In this document: positions 49,902 to 56,278 of the stretch, in pieces
How the letters are laid out: every line of letters begins with the position of its first letter
How positions within the stretch are numbered: position 1 is the first letter of the stretch
NCBI GenBank assembly: GCA_046724395.1
Contig: JBKOWM010000067.1
Coordinates: 1 to 56,278 of the forward strand
DNA: 56,278 bases
From: DATAEU01 sp046724395
GTDB lineage: Bacteria > Actinomycetota > UBA4738 > HRBIN12
Direction of reading: 5' to 3'
Program-made: the position numbers and the translations under genes
Notes under the pieces: generated by a model
Databases searched by the model: none
What the model was told of the DNA's origin: nothing
Seen by the model: the letters and a program-made list of their open reading frames with translations, nothing else

Positions 49902-51059
49902 ATGCTCCGCGCAATCAACGAGCGCACCGTCTTGGAGCGGGTTCGCCAGGTCGGGCCCGTCTCCCGGGCGCAGCTCGCGCGGACGACCGGGTTGTCCAAG
50001 CCGACCGTCTCGCAGGCACTCACGACCCTCGTCCGTGCCCGGCTGGTTCGCGAGGCCGGCCGCACATCCGGCGGCAAGGGCCCGGCCGCCGTTCTGTACG
50101 AGGTGAACCCGGAGGCCGGGTTCGTCCTCGCGCTGGATGTCGGACGCTCGGTGGTGCGGGCCGCGATCGCGGATGTCACCGGCGAGATCGTGGGGCAGCG
50201 AGACGACCGCGCTCGGTCGCGGAGCGCTGGAACGCTCATCACTCAGCTCGGCGACGTCGCACGGGCGGTTGCGGACGACGCCGGGGTGCGCTGGCGACAG
50301 GTCACGTTCGTCTGCGTGGGCAGCCCGGGCGTCCTGCAGCCGGGTGCGCGGCATCTTCGCCTGGCGCACAACCTTCCTGGGTGGGAGGGCGACGGCGTTC
50401 TCGAGGCGCTCCGCGCCAACCTCGGGCCACACGTCCTCTTCGAGAACGACGTCAATCTCGCGACGCTCGGGGAGCAGCGCCTCGGCCTCGGCAAGGCGGT
50501 CTCGAACTTCGTCTACCTGCACGTCGGCACCGGCGTCGGCATGGGCCTCGTCCTGAACGGAGAGCTGTACCGGGGAGCGGGTGGTGCGGCCGGCGAGGTC
50601 GGCTACGTGCCGATCGCCGTTCGGAATCCGCACGAGCGAACGAGTCGCCGCCGTGGCGCGCTCGAGTCGGCGGTCGGCGCGCGCGCCGTCGTCGAGCAGG
50701 CTCGCCGGCTCGGTGTCGGCGGTGCTCCCGATGCGAAGGCGGTGTTCGATCGTGCCCGCGCCGGGGATCGCCAGGCCCGCCGCGTCGTGGACGCAGTCGC
50801 GGAGCGCATCGCGCTCGCCATCGCCGCCGTCGCGCCGGTTGTCGATCCCGAGCTCGTGATCCTCGGCGGCGCGATCGGGCGGCAGGGCGATCTGTTGCTC
50901 GACGCCGTCGAGCGCGAGCTCGGCTCCCTGTCTCCGTTTCGACCGAGAATCGAAGTCTCTGCGCTGGGCGAGGACGGCGAGCTCCACGGCGCGATCGCGC
51001 TGGCACTGCAGTCGGCCCAGGATCTGTTGTTCGACCGGATCCGCCGGAGCGCGCCATGA
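49902..51059 (+). CDS. ROK family transcriptional regulator (CsnR/NagC-like)
   Basis: This 385-residue repressor has an N-terminal winged helix (VGPVSRAQLARTTGLSKPTVSQALTTLV). The ROK sugar-binding domain follows, with a LALDVGRSVVRAAI loop, FENDVNLATLGE, VGTGVGMGLVLNGELYRGAGGAAGEVGY and VILGGAIGRQGD. The usual ROK zinc Cys motif after AGEVGY is absent here (NPHERTSRRRG). Family-like residues (TFAAGTPS) lie in frame just upstream of the first ATG, so the true start may be earlier at a non-canonical codon. It should bind the two AGGAAAGTTTCCT sites and release them with an amino-sugar ligand. Confidence 0.92.
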   Translation: MLRAINERTVLERVRQVGPVSRAQLARTTGLSKPTVSQALTTLVRARLVREAGRTSGGKGPAAVLYEVNPEAGFVLALDVGRSVVRAAIADVTGEIVGQRDDRARSRSAGTLITQLGDVARAVADDAGVRWRQVTFVCVGSPGVLQPGARHLRLAHNLPGWEGDGVLEALRANLGPHVLFENDVNLATLGEQRLGLGKAVSNFVYLHVGTGVGMGLVLNGELYRGAGGAAGEVGYVPIAVRNPHERTSRRRGALESAVGARAVVEQARRLGVGGAPDAKAVFDRARAGDRQARRVVDAVAERIALAIAAVAPVVDPELVILGGAIGRQGDLLLDAVERELGSLSPFRPRIEVSALGEDGELHGAIALALQSAQDLLFDRIRRSAP

Positions 51060-51139
51060 ACTCGGCGCGGGCCCCGACGACCGCACGGGCCGGTCCGCAC
51101 GTATATGACTGATCGGAGACGAGCGGAGGGGGAAACGGG

Positions 51140-52459
51140 ATGAGACGACTACTCGGGGCGCTGGCGGTCTTCACGATCGTCGCCGCCGCGTGCACCGCCG
51201 GCGGCGGCAACGAGGCGCCCGCGACGGTCAACCCCAGCGCGTCGCACGAGCCAGTGACCATCGAGATCTGGGGGGCGTGGACGGGGCGCGAGCTTCGCCA
51301 GTTCAACCAGATCTTCGACGGCTTCAGCGAGAAGTACCCGTGGATCACGGTGAACAGCGTCGGCGGCGTCGCCGACCAGAAGATCATCAATGCGATCAAC
51401 GGCGGGGAGCCGCCCGACGTCGTGCTGTCGTTCACGCTCGACAACGTCGGCCAGTTCTGCGCGTCGGGCGCATGGCAGGACCTGACGCCGTACATGGAGC
51501 AGACCGACTTCGATTTGAGCCAGTTCCCGGACGCGGCCCTCCAGTACACGAGCTACGCGGGCAGCCAGTGCGCGCTGCCGTTCCTCACGGACGCGTACGG
51601 CCTGTACTGGAACCAGGACATGTTCGACAAGGCCGGCATCAACGAGCCGCCGAGGACGCTCTCCGAACTGGTCGACGACGCCAAGAAGCTGACCGTCTTC
51701 AATCCGGACGGTTCGATCAAGGTAGCCGGGTTCGTGCCGTGGTTCGGGTACTACGAGTTCACCACCGTGCAGATGGGGAACTTGTTCAACGCCTCGTGGT
51801 ACAGCGAGGATGGATCGGAGTCGGCGGTCGCGACGGACCCGGCGTGGAAGCAGATGTTCGAGTGGCAGAAGAAATTCGTCGACTTCTACGGCGCGGACAA
51901 CCTTCGCCAGTTCGTCGCGGGCGCGGGTGACGAGTTCTCGACCGCACACGACATGTACACCGGACGCATCGCGATGAACCTCGACGGCGAGTGGCGGACG
52001 GCGTTCATCGAGAACGAGAAGCCGGACCTCAACTACGGGACGGCCCCGATGCCCGTCCCGGACGATCAGGCCGACAACTACGGGATGGGCCAGATCGGAG
52101 GAACGATCATCGGGATGCCGCGCGGCTCGCCGCACCCGGCCGAGGCGTGGCTGCTGCTGCAGTACATGGCGACGGACACCAACACGCTGGTCTACATGGC
52201 GAACAACGTTCGAAACGTTCCGACGACGCACGCGGCGCTGGAGTCGCCGGACCTCGACGTGACGCCGCAGTTCCAGACGTTCCTGGACGTCTTCGAGAAC
52301 CCGCTCTCCCACTACAAGGAGAGCTCGGCGATCGGCTCGGCCGACCAGGACATCCTCAGCTCGTTCGCCGAGAAATGGCAGGTCGGCGACGAGCAGCTGG
52401 ATTCGGGGTTGCAGCAGGCCGCCCAGCAGATTAACGATCAGCTGGCGCAGGCGGGCTGA
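51140..52459 (+). CDS. sugar ABC transporter substrate-binding lipoprotein (family 1)
   Basis: This 439-residue protein has a signal peptide ending TIVAAAC, a good lipobox, so it is anchored outside the cytoplasmic membrane. The mature part shows IEIWGAWTGRELRQFNQIFDGF, PDVVLSFTLDN, LPFLTDAYGLYWNQDMFDKAG and GQIGGTIIGMPRGSPHPAEAW, typical of extracellular solute-binding family 1. GGAGGGGGAAA precedes the ATG. It corresponds by order to csnE (regulator, binding protein, two permeases). Chito- or glucosamine oligosaccharides are the probable ligand. Confidence 0.92.
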   Translation: MRRLLGALAVFTIVAAACTAGGGNEAPATVNPSASHEPVTIEIWGAWTGRELRQFNQIFDGFSEKYPWITVNSVGGVADQKIINAINGGEPPDVVLSFTLDNVGQFCASGAWQDLTPYMEQTDFDLSQFPDAALQYTSYAGSQCALPFLTDAYGLYWNQDMFDKAGINEPPRTLSELVDDAKKLTVFNPDGSIKVAGFVPWFGYYEFTTVQMGNLFNASWYSEDGSESAVATDPAWKQMFEWQKKFVDFYGADNLRQFVAGAGDEFSTAHDMYTGRIAMNLDGEWRTAFIENEKPDLNYGTAPMPVPDDQADNYGMGQIGGTIIGMPRGSPHPAEAWLLLQYMATDTNTLVYMANNVRNVPTTHAALESPDLDVTPQFQTFLDVFENPLSHYKESSAIGSADQDILSSFAEKWQVGDEQLDSGLQQAAQQINDQLAQAG

Positions 52460-52514
52460 GGCCGAGGCACGGCGGAAGGACGCGACGACGGCCGTTCGAA
52501 CGGAACCGATCCGG

Positions 52515-53486
52515 GTGACCGCCGGGGCCGGCGCCATCGTGCGCCGGCCTCGGCGGCGCGACACGAAGAAGCGCCTGACGATCCTTCTCTTCATGTCGCC
52601 ATGGATCGTCGGGTTTCTCGGTCTGATCCTCTACCCGATGCTGTCGAGCCTGTACTTCTCGTTCACGCGCTACTCGCTGCTCTCCTCGCCCGAATGGGTA
52701 GGTCTGGAGAACTACAAGCTGATGGTCCGCGATCCGTTCTTCTGGCTCGCGATCCGGAACACGGTGTGGCTCATCATCGTCGGCGTTCCGCTGCGGATCA
52801 CATTCGCGATCTTCACAGCCTGGTTGCTGACGCTGCCTCGGCACGGCTCGCGTGTCTATCGCACGATCTACTTCATCCCGTCGATCGCTCCGCCGGTCGC
52901 GGCCGCGCTCGCGTTCATCCTGGTCTTCCAGCCCGCCTTCGGTCCCGTCAACCAGATCCTTCGCGGCTTTGGCTGGAGCCGTCCCCCGCTATGGTTCTAC
53001 GGGCCCGGTAGCGCCAAGTGGGGGATCGTGATCCTCGGGCTGTGGGGAGTCGGCGACGCGATGATCATCTTCCTCGCAGGGCTTCTCGACGTTCCAAGAC
53101 AGCTCTACGAGGCGGCCGACATCGAGGGCGCCTCTGGGTGGCAGAAGTTCCGCCACGTGACGCTGCCCATGATCTCGCCGGTCATCTTCTTCTCGCTCGT
53201 CATCGGTGTCATCTACGGCTTCCAGCTGTTCACGCAGGCATACGTGACGAGCCTGGCGACGTCGGGTAGCAGCGTCACGGACGCGGCCAGCTCGCTCGGA
53301 AGCCCGGAGGGCTCGATGATGTTCTTCTCCGTCTACCTGTATCAGCAGGGCTTCCAGAGCTTCCGGATGGGCTACGCCTCCGCGCTCGCGTGGGTCCTCT
53401 TCGCGATCACGATGGCCTGCACGCTCCTCATCATCAAGGGCTCGCGGCGGTGGGTCTTCTACCAGGGCGGGGGGTTCGGTCGATGA
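52515..53486 (+). CDS. sugar ABC transporter permease (MalF type)
   Basis: This 323-residue protein has six transmembrane helices (first ILLFMSPWIVGFLGLILYPM) and the cytoplasmic EAA loop EAADIEGASGWQKFRHVTLP, which docks on the ATPase. The start is taken as GTG 52515 and no better ATG exists upstream. It forms the translocation channel with the next gene product, which overlaps it by 4 bp. Confidence 0.92.
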   Translation: MTAGAGAIVRRPRRRDTKKRLTILLFMSPWIVGFLGLILYPMLSSLYFSFTRYSLLSSPEWVGLENYKLMVRDPFFWLAIRNTVWLIIVGVPLRITFAIFTAWLLTLPRHGSRVYRTIYFIPSIAPPVAAALAFILVFQPAFGPVNQILRGFGWSRPPLWFYGPGSAKWGIVILGLWGVGDAMIIFLAGLLDVPRQLYEAADIEGASGWQKFRHVTLPMISPVIFFSLVIGVIYGFQLFTQAYVTSLATSGSSVTDAASSLGSPEGSMMFFSVYLYQQGFQSFRMGYASALAWVLFAITMACTLLIIKGSRRWVFYQGGGFGR

Positions 53487-54403
53487 GCGTTCAGCAGACG
53501 CAGGCGGAGCGCGTCCAGCACGAGCTTGCTCTCTCGCGCGCGGCCGAGATCCGGCGGCGGCCGATTCCCGACGATGTGCGGCGCCGCCGGTTCCTCATGA
53601 CGGTCGCCCGCCACTCGGTCCTCATCGCCGTCGGGTGCGTCTTCGTCGCGCCGTTCTTCTTCATTCTGATGACGGCGCTGATGTCGAAGGCTCAGGCGGT
53701 GACGCCCTCGTTCATCCCGCGCCCCTTCGTCTGGACCAACTTCGCCCAAGTGTTCCGTCGAATTCCGATGATCTCGTACACGTGGAACACGTTTCAGATC
53801 GCGGCCGGCGCGACCATCGGCGTCGTCGTGTCCTGTGTGCCCGTGGCGTACGCCCTCTCGCGGATCAACTGGCGTGGGCGGCAGGTGGCGTTCCTGCTCG
53901 TGCTGTCGACGATCATGCTTCCGTTCCAGGTCACGATCGTCCCGCTCTACATCATCTGGGTACGGCTCGGCCAGATCGGCCATTTCACGCCGCTCATCCT
54001 GCCGCTGTTCCTCGGCGATGCCTTCTCGATCTTCCTGCTGCGTCAGTTCTTCCTCACGATCCCCGAGGAGCTCTCGGACGCCGCGCGTGTCGACGGCGCG
54101 AGCGAGTTCCAGATCATGACGCGTGTCATCGTCCCGCTCGCCAAGCCGGCGATCGCTGCGGTCGCGCTCTTCCAGTTCCTCTACTCCTGGAACGATCTAT
54201 TCGGTCCACTGCTGTTCGTCGGCACGAATCAGAAGCTGTGGACGCTGTCGATCGCGCTGTCGGAGTTCAAGCAGCATCACGGGGTGGAGTGGAACCTGAC
54301 GATGGCCGCCTCGATCATGTTCATGCTTCCGGTGATCGTGCTGTTCTTCCTCGCGCAGAGGGTGTTCGTCGAGGGCGTGACCCTGAGCGGCGTCAAAGGG
54401 TGA
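53483..54403 (+). CDS. sugar ABC transporter permease (MalG type)
   Basis: This 306-residue protein starts at the ATG overlapping the MalF-type stop (ATGA). It has a charged cytoplasmic N-terminus, six transmembrane helices, and the EAA loop DAARVDGASEFQIMTRVIVP. SWNDLFGPLLFVG and the C-terminal FVEGVTLSGVKG are typical of MalG-like subunits. The operon has no ATPase gene, so the MsiK-like protein at 43.2-44.4 kb probably serves it. Confidence 0.93.
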   Translation: MSVQQTQAERVQHELALSRAAEIRRRPIPDDVRRRRFLMTVARHSVLIAVGCVFVAPFFFILMTALMSKAQAVTPSFIPRPFVWTNFAQVFRRIPMISYTWNTFQIAAGATIGVVVSCVPVAYALSRINWRGRQVAFLLVLSTIMLPFQVTIVPLYIIWVRLGQIGHFTPLILPLFLGDAFSIFLLRQFFLTIPEELSDAARVDGASEFQIMTRVIVPLAKPAIAAVALFQFLYSWNDLFGPLLFVGTNQKLWTLSIALSEFKQHHGVEWNLTMAASIMFMLPVIVLFFLAQRVFVEGVTLSGVKG

Positions 54404-54410
54404 CCCCGGC

Positions 54411-55358
54411 GTGACTCGGGTCGCGCTGTTCGGCAGCGGATGGGTCCAGGACTTCCACGCGCGCGGGGTTCTCGCTCATCCGGAGGGGGAGCTCGTCGCG
54501 GTCGCCAACTGGCGGGACGAGAGCGGGCGGGCGCTCGCCGAGCGCTACGACATCCCGAGGGTCACGACGGACTGGGAGTCGCTCGTGGGCGATCCGGACG
54601 TGGACGCGGCCGTTGTCGCCACGCCGAACGCCCTCCACGCGCCGCAGTCGATCGCGCTGCTCGGGGCGGGCACTCCGGTCCTCGTCGAGAAGCCGATGTC
54701 GATCACCGTGGCCGAGGCGGATGCGATGATCGCGGCGTCCGAGGACAGTGGCGCGCAGCTCATGGTCGCGCACTGCTGGCGGTTCCGTGACGAGGTCGTC
54801 GCAATGCGCCGTCGCATCGCGGCCGGGGAGTTCGGCGACGTGGTGAAGACCCGGGGGTACGGGATGCACGCCGGCTGGGGGCCGTCGGGGTGGTTCACGG
54901 ATCGCCGGCTCTCGGGCGGCGGGGCTCTCCTCGACATGGGGGTTCACGCCATCGACACCGCGCGGTTTCTGCTGGGCGACCCGGCGCCGGTGAACGTGTG
55001 CGGCGTCGTCGGCACCCGATACGCGGAGGGCCGCTACGACGTCGACGACGACGGGATCCTGGTGATCACCTGGTCCAACGGCACCAACTCGATCGTCGAA
55101 TCGGGATGGTGGCAGCCGCACCTCGAGGGTCTCGAGGCCGACACGGAGGTGTTCGGCACGCTCGGATACGAGAGGATCTGGCCCGCGGAGGAGCCGGCTC
55201 CGGAGTACGAGCACTGTACGCAGCCCATGTATACGAGCCAGATGCGTGAGTTCCTCGACGCCATCCGGGAGGCGCGCGTCCCGCGCCCCTCGGGATGGGA
55301 TGGGCGTGTCGTCATGGAGGTCGTCGAGCAGGTGTACGAGACGAGGGCCGCATCGTGA
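54411..55358 (+). CDS. Gfo/Idh/MocA family oxidoreductase
   Basis: This 315-residue NAD(P)-dependent enzyme has an N-terminal Rossmann fold (VALFGSGWVQDFHARG), the catalytic-lysine motif VLVEKPMS, and the C-terminal alpha/beta domain with LLDMGVHAIDTARFLLG. Family members oxidise or epimerise sugars and cyclitols, including amino sugars. It lies 7 bp behind the permeases and overlaps the kinase gene by 4 bp, so it belongs to the uptake operon. It could oxidise the imported amino sugar to a keto form, which the aminotransferase in the same regulon could use. This is inference. Confidence 0.9.
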   Translation: MTRVALFGSGWVQDFHARGVLAHPEGELVAVANWRDESGRALAERYDIPRVTTDWESLVGDPDVDAAVVATPNALHAPQSIALLGAGTPVLVEKPMSITVAEADAMIAASEDSGAQLMVAHCWRFRDEVVAMRRRIAAGEFGDVVKTRGYGMHAGWGPSGWFTDRRLSGGGALLDMGVHAIDTARFLLGDPAPVNVCGVVGTRYAEGRYDVDDDGILVITWSNGTNSIVESGWWQPHLEGLEADTEVFGTLGYERIWPAEEPAPEYEHCTQPMYTSQMREFLDAIREARVPRPSGWDGRVVMEVVEQVYETRAAS

Positions 55359-56278
55359 CCGTCGTCGTCGGCGTCGACGGCGGCGGCACGAAGACCGAGG
55401 CCGTCGTCGCGGGCGAGTCGGGAACCGTGCTCGGCCTGGGCCGGAGTGGCCCCTCCAACTGGGAGGACGTCGGTCTCGGCGGTGCCGGCGCGGCGATCCG
55501 CGTGGCGGTGGGGGAGGCCCTCGCCGGAGCAGACGCGGCCGCGGAGGACGTCGGCCATGCGGTGTTCGGGCTGGCGGGCGTCGACTGGCCTGGTGACGTT
55601 GAGCGGCTCGCGTACGCGATCGACCCCCTTGGCCTCGCCGGTGGCCGGTCCGTCGTGAACGACTCCGAGATCGTGCTCCGAGCGGGGTCCGACAACCCGT
55701 CGGCGGTCGTCGTCATCGCCGGGGGCGGCTCGGTTGTTGCGGGCCGCAACGCCTCTGGCGACCGGTTCCGAACGCTCGGGCTCGGGCCGCTGTTCGGCGA
55801 CTTCAGCAGCGCGATCGACGTCTCCGAGGAGGCGGTCCGCGCCGTGGCGCGCGCGTACACCGGTCGGGGACCGGCGACCTCGCTGAGCCGCTTGCTGTGC
55901 CGTCACTTCGACCGCGCGACGCCAGCCGATCTCCTCGAGTTCCTGTCGCGGCGCGAGCTGCACGGCAGGATCGAAAACGAGATCGAGAACGTCTCTCCCC
56001 TCGTCATCGAGGCTGCGGAGGACGGTGACGGCGTCGCGCGCGAGATCCTCGACCGCGCAGGACGGGCGATGGGAAGCGATGTGATCCTCGTTGCCGCACG
56101 CCTCGGCATACTCCGCGAGGCGTTCGACGTGATCCTGGCGGGCGGGTTCCTCGCGGCGGCCGGCGACCTCGTCACCGAGCCGCTCGAACAGTCGGTCCGC
56201 CTCGAAACGTCGGACGCGACGTTCGCTCGGCTCGAGACGCCGCCCGTCGTGGGCGCCGTGGTGCTTGCGCTCGAGGCG
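55355..56278 (+). CDS. BadF/BadG-type ATPase, N-acetylglucosamine kinase-like (copy 2; runs off window)
   Basis: 308 codons are visible without a stop. The GTG overlaps the oxidoreductase stop (GTGA). The ASKHA loops are VGVDGGGTKTEAVVAG, VNDSEIVLRAG, VVIAGGGSVVAGR and VILAGGFLAAAG. It resembles copy 1 in fold but differs widely in sequence. By position it matches the kinase (csnK) of the Streptomyces chitosan operon, although I cannot say whether that enzyme is of the same family. It probably phosphorylates the imported sugar. Confidence 0.88.
   Translation, partial: MTVVVGVDGGGTKTEAVVAGESGTVLGLGRSGPSNWEDVGLGGAGAAIRVAVGEALAGADAAAEDVGHAVFGLAGVDWPGDVERLAYAIDPLGLAGGRSVVNDSEIVLRAGSDNPSAVVVIAGGGSVVAGRNASGDRFRTLGLGPLFGDFSSAIDVSEEAVRAVARAYTGRGPATSLSRLLCRHFDRATPADLLEFLSRRELHGRIENEIENVSPLVIEAAEDGDGVAREILDRAGRAMGSDVILVAARLGILREAFDVILAGGFLAAAGDLVTEPLEQSVRLETSDATFARLETPPVVGAVVLALEA

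Noticed and set aside
1..56278. CRISPR arrays, tRNA or rRNA genes, insertion sequences, attachment sites
   Set aside because: Scanning by eye found no regularly spaced repeats, transposase or integrase motifs, terminal inverted repeats or tRNA-like cloverleaf sequences. A tRNA could still be missed without a tool.

Overview
The window is high-GC DNA (about two thirds G+C by eye) with strong third-position GC bias, many GTG starts, 4-bp start/stop overlaps and convergent genes that share stop codons. Gene content (ROK sugar regulator, F420-type luciferase-like oxidoreductase, WS/DGAT acyltransferase, short MutY, SigA-like group 2 sigma factor) points to a chromosome segment of an environmental Actinomycetota member or a relative such as a high-GC Chloroflexota. 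I cannot place it more finely without a search. I saw no tRNA, rRNA, insertion sequence, prophage or CRISPR array.

Layout. (1) 1-2215, minus: a partial glutamine-synthetase-like gene behind an ethanolamine-type amino acid permease. (2) 2368-6522, plus: a GntR/HutC regulator coupled to a class I aldolase, a zinc polyol-type dehydrogenase and an FGGY kinase, with a convergent SDR. This reads as polyol -> ketose -> ketose phosphate -> trioses. (3) 7436-12361: greA, then a tightly overlapping operon of CDP-alcohol phosphatidyltransferase, a Rieske-fold protein lacking both His ligands, gnd, zwf and an APH-type kinase. (4) 12448-17330: trpB2, glutaryl-CoA-dehydrogenase-like gene, a small ORF, mutY and a DUF4349 protein. 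(5) 17340-21572, minus: LLM oxidoreductase, TIGR03943 protein, YraQ-type permease and a degenerate phosphatase-like protein. (6) 21676-26881, plus: three tandem lipoproteins of the alkaline-phosphatase superfamily whose active-site order looks circularly permuted. An 1129-residue membrane fusion protein and a DinB-type protein follow. (7) 30826-43233: housekeeping and lipid genes, including an orphan histidine kinase, AlaX, EamA exporter, WS/DGAT, hydrolases, a MoaD-like domain fused to a beta-propeller, a sigma factor, PlsC-like acyltransferase, M20 peptidase and adenosine-specific kinase. (8) 43241-56278: an amino-sugar/chitosan-oligosaccharide type locus. It holds an MsiK-like ATPase, two BadF-type kinases, a deacetylase, a SIS isomerase, a GH4 enzyme, a DegT aminotransferase, a ROK regulator, a binding protein, two permeases and a Gfo/Idh/MocA oxidoreductase. 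Two identical AGGAAAGTTTCCT palindromes mark its divergent promoters.

The most unusual items are the permuted phosphohydrolase cluster with its dead divergent paralogue, the MoaD-propeller fusion with an internal Gly-Gly at the junction, the His-less Rieske protein in the pentose-phosphate operon, and a recurrent TAnnnT hexamer 6-8 nt before the start codons of at least 13 genes. The last suggests widespread leaderless transcription. Only one stretch longer than 300 bases lacks a gene (38857-39169, the sigma-factor leader).
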